A stretch of DNA of 63,528 nucleotides from Chitinophaga pinensis. Its GTDB lineage: Bacteria > Bacteroidota > Bacteroidia > Chitinophagales > Chitinophagaceae. The stretch covers positions 1 to 63,528 of the forward strand of contig CAMCAY010000009.1 in assembly GCA_945872815.1 (NCBI GenBank). Reading direction: 5' to 3'. A model generated the notes under the pieces. That model worked only from the letters and a program-made list of their open reading frames with translations, searched no databases and was not told where the DNA came from. This document shows, one piece after another, positions 1 through 9,141 of the stretch (positions within the stretch are counted from its first letter, which is position 1; every line of letters begins with the position of its first letter). Both the position numbers and the translations under genes were made by a program.

Positions 1-2
1 AC

Positions 3-1409
3 AATACTAAAAGTTTGTGGAATATATTTTTAATTGGCTTCCTCGGAGGTTTGGTTGCTTTGCTTACTCCGTGTGTATTTCCAATGATTCCATTAACAGT
101 ATCTTTTTTTACAAAAAAAGCAAGCACAAAAAAGTCCGGTATTACAAACGCTTTATTATATGGCTTTTTTATTTTTTTTATTTACATATTGCTGAGTCTT
201 CCTTTTCATTTTCTTGACAGTATCAATCCTGAATTTTTGAATAATATTTCTACCAATGTGTATTTGAATATTATATTCTTTGCTGTATTTGTATTTTTTG
301 CATTTTCTTTTTTTGGATTTTATGAGATTACACTACCATCTTCGTTATCATCCGGGGCAGACAGTAAAGCGGGCTCTGGAAATATAATGGGAATTTTTTT
401 CATGGCCCTCACGTTGGCATTGGTTTCTTTTTCTTGTACAGGACCTATATTAGGTTCATTGCTTGCTGGTTCATTGGCTTCTGATGGAGGCGCCATGCAG
501 CTTTCAGCCGGAATGGGTGGTTTCGGATTAGCATTGGCTTTACCTTTCGCATTGTTTGCTTTATTTCCTAATTGGTTGCAATCTCTTCCTAAATCCGGAG
601 GTTGGTTAAATACAGTAAAAGTTACGTTGGGCTTTCTTGAACTCGCAATGGCATTTAAATTTTTATCCAATGCAGATCTTGTAAAACATTGGGGTTTATT
701 AAAAAGAGAAATCTTTATTGCAATTTGGATAATTACAGGAGCGGCTCTTTCGCTTTATCTATTTGGTAAAATAAAATTCAGTCATGATAATCCGAATGAA
801 AAACACTCCCTTGGCAGAAAACTATTCGCAGTGGCTGTCGGACTGTTTACTTTATATCTTTTGCCGGGGGTAACTAATTCAAAATGGGCTAATTTGAAAT
901 TGATAAGTGGATTCCCACCTCCATTATACTACAGTATCTATCAAAAAGAATCTGATTGCATATTGGGATTACATTGCACGAGAGACTATGAAGAAGGGCT
1001 GAAAATGGCAAAAGAAGAGAAAAAGCCAATTTTACTCGACTTCACAGGATATGCTTGTGTTAATTGTAGGAGAATGGAAGAAAATGTTTGGAGCGACCCT
1101 AATGTTTATAAGTTATTACATGAAAAGTTCATTGTAGTCTCATTGTATGTAGATGACAAAAAAACATTGCCTCCATCCAAGCAGTTTATTTACAAAACAA
1201 AAGAAGGTACGGATAAGGAGATCAATACGCTCGGTGATCAGTGGGCAACCTTTGAAACGGAAAATTTCGCTAACAACGCTCAACCTTTATATGCGCTTAT
1301 TAATACTGACGAAGCTTTGTTGAATTATCCTGTTGGATATACGCCCGATAAAAGCGAATATATAAAATGGCTTCAGTGCGGTTTGGCTGCTTTTGAAGAC
1401 AAAAAATAA
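3..1409 (+). CDS. dsbD: Thiol:disulfide interchange protein DsbD-like (5'-truncated by window edge)
   Basis: Polytopic membrane protein that relays electrons from cytoplasmic thioredoxin to the periplasm. The reading frame is open to the window edge, so the true start and any N-terminal alpha domain lie outside; a TTG at position 15 is only the first possible start inside. Membrane segments carry the two DsbD transmembrane cysteines in LLTPCVFPMIP and FSCTGPILGSLL. After several helices a C-terminal thioredoxin-like domain follows with the redox motif CVNC (in GYACVNCRRMEENVW). The domain order (DsbD transmembrane domain then thioredoxin) matches the family. It converges with the ECF sigma factor gene across a shared hairpin. 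Family assignment is confident; the specific periplasmic substrate is unknown. Confidence 0.88.
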   Translation, partial: NTKSLWNIFLIGFLGGLVALLTPCVFPMIPLTVSFFTKKASTKKSGITNALLYGFFIFFIYILLSLPFHFLDSINPEFLNNISTNVYLNIIFFAVFVFFAFSFFGFYEITLPSSLSSGADSKAGSGNIMGIFFMALTLALVSFSCTGPILGSLLAGSLASDGGAMQLSAGMGGFGLALALPFALFALFPNWLQSLPKSGGWLNTVKVTLGFLELAMAFKFLSNADLVKHWGLLKREIFIAIWIITGAALSLYLFGKIKFSHDNPNEKHSLGRKLFAVAVGLFTLYLLPGVTNSKWANLKLISGFPPPLYYSIYQKESDCILGLHCTRDYEEGLKMAKEEKKPILLDFTGYACVNCRRMEENVWSDPNVYKLLHEKFIVVSLYVDDKKTLPPSKQFIYKTKEGTDKEINTLGDQWATFETENFANNAQPLYALINTDEALLNYPVGYTPDKSEYIKWLQCGLAAFEDKK

Positions 1410-1437
1410 ATCCCCCTTCAATTATGAAGAGGGATTG
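1407..1437. terminator. Hairpin between convergent genes (bidirectional terminator)
   Basis: Stem AATCCC-C-CTTC pairs with GAAG-A-GGGATT around a six-base loop, with one C/A mismatch. It starts within a few bases of the DsbD stop and lies 20 bp from the sigma factor stop. The run of A on the left gives a T-rich tail for transcription from the minus strand. Both genes point at it, so it may serve both. Confidence 0.55.
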
Positions 1438-1456
1438 CGTTATTATTAGTAGGATT

Positions 1457-2038
1457 TTAAAGCGCGATTTGTTTTTCAGTCATCATTTTTCTTAAGTTAA
1501 GTAAAGCATAACGCATTCTACCCAAACAAGTATTGATGCTTGAGTTGGTCAAAGTTGCAATTTCCTTGAAACTCAAATCTGCATAATTGCGAAGGATAAT
1601 CACTTCTCTTTGATCTTCAGGAAGTAAATCAATCATTTGTCTGATCTTATCTCTAGTTTGTCCCTCCATGATTTCATGCTCTGCCCCAGCATCCGATAAA
1701 TTCAATACCTCAAATATGTCATTATTATCACTGGTTTTAATGCTTGGACTGCGTTTTACTTTTCTGAAGTGGTCTACACACAAATTATGCGCAATGCGTA
1801 AAACCCAAGGAAGAAATTTGCCTTCATCATTGTAACGTCCTGCTTTTAAAGTATCAATCACTTTAATGAATGCATCCTGAAAAAGATCCTCTGCAAGGTA
1901 TTTGTCTTTCACTAACAAATAAATGGAAGTATATATTTTGTTTTTGTGTCTTTCAATCAAGGTAGAAAGAGCATGGGTATTTCCATTCATGTAAGAAAGA
2001 ACCAATTCTTGATCTGTTAGTTGAGTAACGTTTTTCAT
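1457..2038 (-). CDS. ECF (sigma-70 family) RNA polymerase sigma factor
   Basis: Alternative sigma factor of the extracytoplasmic-function class, directing RNA polymerase to a dedicated promoter set. At 193 aa it has only regions 2 and 4. Region 2 is seen around residues 20-95 (LFQDAFIKVIDTLKAG, then FLPWVLRIAHNLCVDHFRK). Region 4 is around 130-190 (LLPEDQREVIILRNYADLSFKEIA), a helix-turn-helix that reads the -35-like element. No anti-sigma factor gene lies beside it, unlike many ECF loci, so its control may be transcriptional or involve a distant partner. A good Bacteroidota promoter precedes it with a leader of about 105 nt. The exact ECF subgroup and regulon cannot be told from the sequence. 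Confidence 0.9.
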   Translation of the reverse strand: MKNVTQLTDQELVLSYMNGNTHALSTLIERHKNKIYTSIYLLVKDKYLAEDLFQDAFIKVIDTLKAGRYNDEGKFLPWVLRIAHNLCVDHFRKVKRSPSIKTSDNNDIFEVLNLSDAGAEHEIMEGQTRDKIRQMIDLLPEDQREVIILRNYADLSFKEIATLTNSSINTCLGRMRYALLNLRKMMTEKQIAL

Positions 2039-2149
2039 GGTTTTAGTTTTTTGGGTTGTAGATTTTTTATCTAGTCGGTTAAGAAAAACAAGTCGTTGAA
2101 AATGTAGGGTCGTTTAACTTATTTTCTATTCCGATTTGATATTGTAGAC

Positions 2150-2180
2150 CAAAAGTAGAGTTAAAAATTACCGTTCAAAA
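2150..2180 (-). promoter_or_regulatory. Promoter of the ECF sigma factor gene
   Basis: On the minus strand TACTTTTG (2157-2150) fits the Bacteroidota -7 consensus TAnnTTTG, and TTTTG (2180-2176) lies 18 nt upstream in the -33 position. It implies a long 5' leader of about 105 nt before the gene. Confidence 0.5.
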
Positions 2181-2322
2181 TAATTTTGAAAGTTTTTTTA
2201 CGTAAAATCAAAAATAGAGTACTAGTGCTTTAAAAGGGTACGTAATTCTACGAAGTATATTTTCTGAAACCTTTAAAAATATCAGTATTAATAACATTCT
2301 TGGCCTATTTTCGTGTAATATT

Positions 2323-5154
2323 ATGAAAACAGAATCTGCAGAAAAAAGCTTGAAAAAAACCAATAAAATTGTTTCTAATGATATTATTATCAAAGGCGCA
2401 AGGGTTCACAATTTAAAGAATGTAACGGTCACGATACCACGAAGCAAATTGGTGGTGGTAACTGGTGTGTCGGGCTCAGGTAAATCATCTTTAACAATTG
2501 ATACGCTGTTTGCGGAAGGACAAAGAAGGTATGCAGAAAGTTTAAGTTCTTATGCAAGACAGTTTATGCAAAGAATGAATAAACCAGATGTAGATTATAT
2601 CCATGGTCTATGTCCGGCTATTGCCATTGAGCAAAAAGTGGTTACCAGAACCCCCCGAAGTACAGTAGGAAGTATGACTGAAATTTATGACTATCTGCGT
2701 CTATTATATGCAAGAGCTGGAAAAACGATTTCCCCCGTCAGTGGAAGAGAAGTTAAAAAAGATGATGTTGCTGATGTTATTAATGCTATCAACAATCAAA
2801 AGAACGGGTCAAAAATTCTCTTGCTGGTTCCTGTTAAATTATCTCCGAAAAGAGATGTCAACGAAGAGTTGAATATTCTTTTGCAAAAAGGTTTTTCAAG
2901 ATTGTATTATGATGGTGCGATTATCAGAATTGAAGATTTACAGGAATCGGGAGAGTATGATTTTCTAAAATCAAAAAAAAATAAATCAACTGAATTGTAT
3001 ATTTTAATTGACAGGTTGGTTAAAAAAGATTTTGAAGATGATGATTTGCATAGAATTTCTGATTCTATCACTACTGCATTTTACGAAGGTGAAGGTTCAT
3101 TGCTGATAGAAATAGATGGAAGCACAAAGAATCAATTTAGCAATAAATTTGAATTGGATGGACTTCAATTTGAAGAGCCGGTGCCCAATTTATTTTCATT
3201 CAATAATCCTTATGGTGCTTGTCCAGTTTGCGAAGGATTTTCTCAGGTTTTGGGAATCGATGAGGATTTGGTGATTCCTGATAAAAGATTAAGCTTGTAC
3301 GAAGGTGCGGTTGCTCCCTGGAAAGGCGAAAAATTGAGTGCATGGAAGGATGCTTTTATTAGTGCTGCTAAAAAATTCGACTTTCCTATACATAAACCCA
3401 TTATGGATTTGACAGACAATCAATTACATCAACTCTGGAACGGTAATCAATATGCGAATGGCATCAACGATTTTTTTAAGGAAGTAGAACAGAATCTTTA
3501 TAAAGTTCAGTACAGGGTAATGCTGAGCAGGTACCGTGGAAGAACATTGTGCACAGCTTGTAATGGTTATCGTTTGCGTAAAGAAGCTCTGTTTGTAAAA
3601 GTTGGAGAAAAAAATATTGGAGAATTGTGCGAATGGCCGGTTAGGGATTTATTTGATTGGTTTAATAAATTAACATTAAGCGATTTCGATTGGCAAGTTG
3701 CAAAAAGGATTCTCATTGAAATTCACAATCGTTTAAAGACATTGATGGACGTAGGATTAGGTTATCTTACATTAAACAGACTAGCGAACAGCTTAAGCGG
3801 AGGGGAAAGTCAACGTATTCAGTTAACAAGAAGTCTGGGTAGCAATCTTACCAACTCCTTATATATTTTAGATGAACCTTCCATTGGATTGCATTCAAAA
3901 GATACAGAAAGATTAATTGATGTATTAAAAGAGTTGCGCAATCTGGGCAATACAGTTGTAGTGGTAGAACATGATGAGATGATGATGAAAGAGGCAGATT
4001 ACATTATAGATATGGGACCATTTGCCAGTCATCTTGGCGGGGAGGTGGTGGCAGTAGGTACTTATGATCAAATCATTAAAAATAAAAAAAGTCTCACCGG
4101 ACAATATCTTTCGGGCGAACTAAAAATAGATGCCCCAAGGCAAACAAGAAAATGGAACAGAAGTATAACAATTGAAAATGCAGTTGAAAACAATTTGCAA
4201 AACATTACGGTTGAGTTTCCTTTAAACCTGATATGTGCTGTAAGTGGAGTAAGCGGAAGCGGAAAGACGACACTAATAAAGAAGATATTATATCCAGCAT
4301 TGAAAAAGATTAAAGGCGAATTTGTTGATAAGCCGGGTCTGTATAAAAAAATAAGCGGTGATATAGATTACATAAGACAAATTGAAATGATTGACCAAAA
4401 CCCAATTGGTAAATCAAGCAGGAGCAACCCGATTACTTATATAAAAGCTTATGATGAAATAAGGGATTTATATTCTAAGCAACCACTTAGCAAAATGAGG
4501 GGATTCATGCCTAAGCATTTCTCATTCAATGTGGATGGAGGAAGATGTGACGCATGTAAAGGAGAGGGGGAACAAATTGTAGAAATGCAATTTCTAGCCG
4601 ATGTTCACCTTGAATGTGAAGTGTGCAAAGGAAAAAGATTTAAAGAAGAAATATTGGAAGTCTCTTACAATGGAAAAAATATTCATGAGCTACTGGAAAT
4701 GAATGTAGATGAAGCAATAGATTTTTTCAGTAAAGACGTCAAACACGGTGCTGATATTGCTAAGGCAATTAAGCCTTTGTCTGATGTAGGGCTGGGTTAT
4801 GTAAAGCTGGGGCAATCTTCCAATACACTAAGTGGGGGTGAAGCACAACGTGTAAAACTTGCTTCGTTTCTAGGAAAAGGAAAATCACAGGGAAGTGTTT
4901 TGTTTATATTTGATGAACCAACAACGGGTCTACATTTTCATGATATAAAAAAACTGCTCGCCTCTTTCAATGCTTTAGTTGAACAGGGTCATTCAATTAT
5001 TGTAATAGAACACAATACAGATGTGTTGAAAAGTTGCGATTGGATAATTGATCTTGGACCGGAAGCAGGTGAAGACGGAGGAAAGTTGGTATTTGCTGGA
5101 ACACCTGTGGAACTTAAAAAGAAAAAGCTGGGATATACATCAAAATACCTTTGA
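2323..5154 (+). CDS. uvrA: Excinuclease ABC subunit A (UvrA)
   Basis: Damage-recognition ATPase of nucleotide excision repair, acting as a dimer with UvrB on DNA. It is 943 aa, with two ABC ATPase halves: Walker A GVSGSGKSS near residue 48 and GVSGSGKTT near 640, signature LSGGESQR near 495 and LSGGEAQR near 835, and the usual DEPS/DEPT Walker B motifs. The signature-II zinc module is intact (C742, C745, C765, C768; C-x2-C-x19-C-x2-C). The first zinc module is not: the usual leading CxxC is replaced by FSNKFELDG at residues 272-280, leaving only C300/C303. A further CxxC is at 410/413. It could be one of two UvrA paralogues in this organism. The gene stands alone and converges with the DUF4293 gene 5 bp away. 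Confidence 0.95.
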   Translation: MKTESAEKSLKKTNKIVSNDIIIKGARVHNLKNVTVTIPRSKLVVVTGVSGSGKSSLTIDTLFAEGQRRYAESLSSYARQFMQRMNKPDVDYIHGLCPAIAIEQKVVTRTPRSTVGSMTEIYDYLRLLYARAGKTISPVSGREVKKDDVADVINAINNQKNGSKILLLVPVKLSPKRDVNEELNILLQKGFSRLYYDGAIIRIEDLQESGEYDFLKSKKNKSTELYILIDRLVKKDFEDDDLHRISDSITTAFYEGEGSLLIEIDGSTKNQFSNKFELDGLQFEEPVPNLFSFNNPYGACPVCEGFSQVLGIDEDLVIPDKRLSLYEGAVAPWKGEKLSAWKDAFISAAKKFDFPIHKPIMDLTDNQLHQLWNGNQYANGINDFFKEVEQNLYKVQYRVMLSRYRGRTLCTACNGYRLRKEALFVKVGEKNIGELCEWPVRDLFDWFNKLTLSDFDWQVAKRILIEIHNRLKTLMDVGLGYLTLNRLANSLSGGESQRIQLTRSLGSNLTNSLYILDEPSIGLHSKDTERLIDVLKELRNLGNTVVVVEHDEMMMKEADYIIDMGPFASHLGGEVVAVGTYDQIIKNKKSLTGQYLSGELKIDAPRQTRKWNRSITIENAVENNLQNITVEFPLNLICAVSGVSGSGKTTLIKKILYPALKKIKGEFVDKPGLYKKISGDIDYIRQIEMIDQNPIGKSSRSNPITYIKAYDEIRDLYSKQPLSKMRGFMPKHFSFNVDGGRCDACKGEGEQIVEMQFLADVHLECEVCKGKRFKEEILEVSYNGKNIHELLEMNVDEAIDFFSKDVKHGADIAKAIKPLSDVGLGYVKLGQSSNTLSGGEAQRVKLASFLGKGKSQGSVLFIFDEPTTGLHFHDIKKLLASFNALVEQGHSIIVIEHNTDVLKSCDWIIDLGPEAGEDGGKLVFAGTPVELKKKKLGYTSKYL

Positions 5155-5159
5155 TAAAT

Positions 5160-5591
5160 TTATCTTAACCTATCGCTTTCTGCAACAATTTTTTGGTCTT
5201 TTCTGATTCCTCTTAAAGCCATTAGGAAGAATATCATTACAAGAAGCTGCAAAAATGAACCTATTGTATAGTTTCCTTCTGCAAATTTTTTAATGCATGT
5301 TTCGTATTCAAACATCAATAGTAATTCAAGAAACATAGCAATTAGAATTGTTCTTATCTGAATCTTTCTGTTAGTGTATAAAAAAATTGCTACAAATGAA
5401 AGTACGCCAATGGATACAGTTAGCACATTCGTAATAATATTATACATCCCGTTTAACTGAGTAAATGTTTTAACAGATGTACTCAGTTCTTCTGCAGGAA
5501 ACATATTTCCTGCATAAAAAGATACTTTTAGACTCGCAAATAAACATGCGGAGGCCAGCAATAGCCATATAGTTTGAATTCTTTGTATCAT
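5160..5591 (-). CDS. DUF4293 small membrane protein
   Basis: Inner-membrane protein of 143 aa with about four hydrophobic helices: the N-terminal segment from MIQRIQTIWLLLASACLF, one around residues 50-70 (VLTVSIGVLSFVAIFLY), one around 80-95 and one near 115-130 (FLQLLVMIFFLMALRGIR). The opening MIQRIQT...LL and the RKIQIR segment are typical of the Bacteroidota-restricted DUF4293 family, whose function is unknown. It lies 37 bp downstream of glyA on the same strand and is probably co-transcribed with it. No catalytic motif is visible. Confidence 0.75.
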   Translation of the reverse strand: MIQRIQTIWLLLASACLFASLKVSFYAGNMFPAEELSTSVKTFTQLNGMYNIITNVLTVSIGVLSFVAIFLYTNRKIQIRTILIAMFLELLLMFEYETCIKKFAEGNYTIGSFLQLLVMIFFLMALRGIRKDQKIVAESDRLR

Positions 5592-5628
5592 AAATTCTTA
5601 CGTTTGTAGGGATGTGAATAATAATCAA

Positions 5629-6909
5629 TTATTGTACTTCGGGATAAAGAGGAAATTGTTTCATAAAAATCTTCACTTCTTCTTTTACAGTCTGAATCGT
5701 ATTTTCATTGTCTATATCCATCAAAATTCTGTCAATAAAATCAACTACTGTCTGCATATCATTTTCTTTCATTCCTCTTGTAGTAACAGCAGGAACACCT
5801 ACGCGAATACCGCTTGTTACAAAAGGACTTTTATCATCAAAAGGAACGGCATTTTTATTTAAGGTTATGTGTGCTCTGTCTAAAGTTTCCTGAGCTTTTT
5901 TACCTGTAATATTTTTGTTCCGAAGATCTATTAGCATCAAGTGATTATCGGTGCCTCCGCTAATGATTTGGTAGTCTTTAGCAACAAAGGCAGTTGCCAT
6001 TGCTTGTGCATTTTTTTGAACTTGTCGGATGTATGAAGTGAATTCGTCGGAAAGCAACTCCCCAAAAGCTACTGCTTTAGCAGCAATAACATGCTCAAGC
6101 GGACCACCCTGAGTACCAGGAAACACAGCCATATCAAGCAAATGACTCATCATACGGATATTTCCCTTAGGGTCTTTTAATCCAAATGGATTTTCGAAAT
6201 CCTTTTTCATCAAAATAATGCCGCCTCTTGGACCACGCAATGTTTTGTGCGTAGTGCTGGTAACAAAATGACAGTGTTCAAATGGAGAAGATAGCAATCC
6301 TTTAGCAATTAATCCTGCAGGATGAGCCATGTCGCATAAAACAAAAGCATTGATTTCGTCAGCTACTTTTCTGATTCTTGCATAGTCAATATCACGGCTG
6401 TAGGCAGAAGCTCCACAGATAATTAATTTGGGTTTTTCTGTTCTTGCTTTTTCTTCCATCATTTCATAGTCAATCAATCCTGTTTCTTTTTTTACACCAT
6501 AAAAAAATGGTTTGTAAAATTTCCCTGAAAAATTAACAGGAGAGCCATGAGTAAGGTGACCACCCATACTTAAATCAAGCCCCAGAATAGCATCGCCGGG
6601 TTGCAATATTGCAAGCATTAAAGCTGCATTTGCCTGCGCACCGCTGTGTGGTTGTACGTTAGCATATTCGCAATTGAAAACTTGTTTGATTCTGTCAATG
6701 GCAAGTTGTTCTACCTGATCTACAATTTCACAACCACCATAATATCTTTTTCCTGGATATCCTTCTGCATATTTATTGGTCAAGGATGATCCCATGGCTT
6801 GCATAACTTCAAGACTGGTGAAGTTTTCGCTTGCTATCAACTCAATTCCTTCTCTTTGTCTTTCTAATTCTTTGGAAATTAAATCAAACAGAACTTTGTC
6901 TTTTTGCAT
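5629..6909 (-). CDS. glyA: Serine hydroxymethyltransferase
   Basis: PLP enzyme converting serine and tetrahydrofolate to glycine and 5,10-methylenetetrahydrofolate, the main source of one-carbon units, in the cytoplasm. At 426 aa it is full length. Seen directly: [14 protein letters not shown] near residue 48 and the PLP-lysine segment [14 protein letters not shown] near 222, where the K of THKT forms the Schiff base. The start codon is ATG at 6909, immediately behind a strong promoter element. The DUF4293 gene follows 37 bp downstream and is likely in the same transcript. Confidence 0.97.
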   Translation of the reverse strand: MQKDKVLFDLISKELERQREGIELIASENFTSLEVMQAMGSSLTNKYAEGYPGKRYYGGCEIVDQVEQLAIDRIKQVFNCEYANVQPHSGAQANAALMLAILQPGDAILGLDLSMGGHLTHGSPVNFSGKFYKPFFYGVKKETGLIDYEMMEEKARTEKPKLIICGASAYSRDIDYARIRKVADEINAFVLCDMAHPAGLIAKGLLSSPFEHCHFVTSTTHKTLRGPRGGIILMKKDFENPFGLKDPKGNIRMMSHLLDMAVFPGTQGGPLEHVIAAKAVAFGELLSDEFTSYIRQVQKNAQAMATAFVAKDYQIISGGTDNHLMLIDLRNKNITGKKAQETLDRAHITLNKNAVPFDDKSPFVTSGIRVGVPAVTTRGMKENDMQTVVDFIDRILMDIDNENTIQTVKEEVKIFMKQFPLYPEVQ

Positions 6910-6926
6910 AAAATAAATTTGATTAG

Positions 6927-6953
6927 CAAAGATAAGTATGAGACATTATTCAA
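6927..6953 (-). promoter_or_regulatory. Promoter of glyA
   Basis: TATCTTTG on the minus strand (6934-6927) is a perfect TAnnTTTG -7 element, 17 nt from the glyA start codon. TTG at 6953-6951 sits 16 nt upstream, slightly closer than the usual 19-20. Transcription would begin about 10 nt ahead of the ATG. Confidence 0.55.
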
Positions 6954-7143
6954 GGTTCAATCAACTTATTATTAATAAGCTTCCGTGCAATGAATTTGTA
7001 CTCTAATTAAATAAATAGGCAAATAAAAAATATATTGACCAAGCCCCGTTTCACAAAAAAATACTAATTCTATCTAGCTATAATTAAGCAGGTATTCAGT
7101 TTAGCTAAAATGCACTAATTTCACAGTCCGAAAAGTAAATTTA

Positions 7144-8145
7144 ATGAAGGCGATTATTCCGGTGGCTGGAGCAGGTACAAAGCTTCGACCACATACATAT
7201 ACACAACCAAAGGCATTGATTCCTTTGGCAGGAAAGACAATTCTCAATATTATCGTTGATCAATTGAGGGATGCCGGCATTAGTGAATTTATTTTTATCA
7301 TAGGTTATTTGGGAGAAAAGATTCAGGATTATGTTCAAACCAATTATCCTGACTTGAATTGCCATTTCATCTCACAAAATGATCGTCATGGAACAGGTCA
7401 TGCTGTATCATTAACCCAGGAAATTGTTGGCAACGACCAGGTTTTGATTGTACTGGGAGACACCATAGCTGAATATGATTTAAAACAAGTGCTGGCGGAA
7501 CCGCATTCAATGCTGGGCGTGAAAAAAGTAGATGATCCGAGGAATTTCGGAGTGGCTGAAGTAGAAGAAGATGGGTTTGTATCAAGAGTTGTAGAAAAGC
7601 CTGTAATTCCAAAAAGTAATATGGCTTTGGTGGGTATTTATAAAATCGTTGAATCGCATTTGCTTTATGGATGTTTGGATAAAATAATCAATTCCAATGA
7701 AAATCAGCATGATTTTAATTTAACCGATGCATTGGAATGTATGATACAGCAGGGTGCTAAATTCAAATATTTTAAAGTATCCAATTGGTTTGATTGCGGA
7801 AAAAGAGAAACACTTTTGGAATCCAATGCCATTTTACTGAAAAAGTTTGGCGGGAATGTTTTTGAAAACAATCCTTTTCAAAACACTATCATAATTCCAC
7901 CGGTAAGCATTGGAGAGGGTTGTGTGATAAAAAATTCTGTAATAGGCCCTAATGTTGCCATCGGAGAACATACGAGTATCAATCATGGAATCATCAAAGA
8001 CTCTATTATTGGAGCGTACTCAAATATTGTAGAGATTGTGCTGAATAATTCATTGATTGGAAATGATGCAGAGGTAAAAGGCGTGAGTAGAAACTTGAAC
8101 ATAGGCGATAATACAGCCATTGATTTAGGTGGTAGTAAATCATAA
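7144..8145 (+). CDS. Sugar-phosphate nucleotidyltransferase with left-handed beta-helix tail
   Basis: Enzyme of the NTP-transferase superfamily that activates a sugar 1-phosphate to an NDP-sugar for cell-envelope polysaccharides. The N-terminal signature is AIIPVAGAGTKLRPHTYTQPKALIPLAGK; the more common form is GxGTRLxP, here with K for R. A nucleotide/metal site VLGDTIAEYD lies near residue 108. From about residue 245 the hexapeptide-like repeats (PPVSIGEGCVIKNSVIGPNVAIGEHTSI) form a left-handed beta-helix, often used for oligomerisation or a second activity. At 333 aa it is shorter than GlmU (about 450), so a full acetyltransferase is unlikely. The substrate (glucose-, mannose- or GlcNAc-1-P) cannot be decided. 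The next gene starts 14 bp downstream. Confidence 0.8.
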   Translation: MKAIIPVAGAGTKLRPHTYTQPKALIPLAGKTILNIIVDQLRDAGISEFIFIIGYLGEKIQDYVQTNYPDLNCHFISQNDRHGTGHAVSLTQEIVGNDQVLIVLGDTIAEYDLKQVLAEPHSMLGVKKVDDPRNFGVAEVEEDGFVSRVVEKPVIPKSNMALVGIYKIVESHLLYGCLDKIINSNENQHDFNLTDALECMIQQGAKFKYFKVSNWFDCGKRETLLESNAILLKKFGGNVFENNPFQNTIIIPPVSIGEGCVIKNSVIGPNVAIGEHTSINHGIIKDSIIGAYSNIVEIVLNNSLIGNDAEVKGVSRNLNIGDNTAIDLGGSKS

Positions 8146-8159
8146 ATAAATTAAGTGTT

Positions 8160-9125
8160 TTGCAAAAGCAAACCTATCAAAATAACATTTCGAAACTTTT
8201 TGGAATAGAGCTTCCTATAATTCAGGGCGGAATGATATGGGCAAGTGGATGGCGTTTAGCCGCTGCCGTTAGTAATGCCGGAGGATTGGGTTTGATTGGA
8301 AGCGGAAGTATGTATCCCGAAGTACTGAGAGAACATATCCAAAAATGTAAATCTGCTACAAACAGGCCTTTTGGAGTAAATATTCCATTATTGTATCCAA
8401 ATATAGAAGAGCACATACAGACAGTCATTGACGAAAAAATTCCGATAGTTTTTACTTCTGCAGGTAATCCAAAAACGTATACTTCATTCTTAAAACAACA
8501 TGCTGTCATTGTTGTCCATGTTGTCAGCAGCAGTAAGTTTGCATTAAAGGCGCAGGAAGCAGGTTGCGACGCTGTCGTAGCAGAAGGGTTTGAGGCAGGT
8601 GGGCATAATGGAAAAGAAGAAACAACTACCATGGTACTGATTCCTGCAGTTTGTGATGCCGTTAATATACCAGTAATTGCTGCTGGAGGAATTGCTACCG
8701 GAAAACAAATGCTTGCAGCAATGGTGTTAGGTGCATCCGGAGTTCAGATTGGAAGCAGGTTTGTGGCAAGTGCAGAAGCTTCAAGTCATATAGATTTTAA
8801 AAACCTTGTCATACAAACAAAGGAAGGAGAAACAGAATTATCTCTGAAAAAAGTGACACCAGTCAGATTGATCAAAAATAAATTTTATCAACAAATTCAT
8901 CAAGCAGAGCAACAAGGGGCTTCAAAAGAAGAGCTTGAAAAAATACTTGGAAGAGGTAGGGCTAAAAAGGGGATGTTTGAAGGTGATTTGGAAGAAGGAG
9001 AATTAGAAATTGGCCAGGCAAGTTGTTTGATTAAAACAATAATGCCTGCAAAAGAGATCATTGATGAGATATGGACTGAGTATAAGGAAGGGATTCAAAA
9101 ATTAACCTTAAACCTTGAACCTTGA
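8160..9125 (+). CDS. Nitronate monooxygenase family flavoprotein
   Basis: FMN-binding TIM-barrel enzyme of the 2-nitropropane dioxygenase/nitronate monooxygenase family (also including enoyl-ACP reductase FabK). Seen: IELPIIQGGMIWASGWRLAAAVSNAGGLG at the N-terminus, AVVAEGFEAGGHNG near residue 140 and the phosphate-binding PVIAAGGIATGKQM and GASGVQIGSRF segments. The start is TTG at 8160; the first in-frame ATG would remove the conserved N-terminus. The natural substrate could be a nitronate or an enone, and FabK-like activity is a real alternative. The last codons (KLTLNLEP) run through an interspersed CTTGAAC-type repeat, so the C-terminus may have been changed by repeat insertion. Confidence 0.8.
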   Translation: MQKQTYQNNISKLFGIELPIIQGGMIWASGWRLAAAVSNAGGLGLIGSGSMYPEVLREHIQKCKSATNRPFGVNIPLLYPNIEEHIQTVIDEKIPIVFTSAGNPKTYTSFLKQHAVIVVHVVSSSKFALKAQEAGCDAVVAEGFEAGGHNGKEETTTMVLIPAVCDAVNIPVIAAGGIATGKQMLAAMVLGASGVQIGSRFVASAEASSHIDFKNLVIQTKEGETELSLKKVTPVRLIKNKFYQQIHQAEQQGASKEELEKILGRGRAKKGMFEGDLEEGELEIGQASCLIKTIMPAKEIIDEIWTEYKEGIQKLTLNLEP

Positions 9126-9138
9126 ACTCTTGAATTTT
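9103..9138. repeat. Interspersed CCTTGAAC-type repeat at a gene 3' end
   Basis: Short tandem copies of CTTAAACCTTGAAC and CCTTGAACTCTTGAA overlap the last codons of the upstream gene and reach toward the stop of the convergent permease gene. The same motif family recurs at 53175-53225 and 54765-54800. Confidence 0.55.
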
Positions 9139-9141
9139 TTT

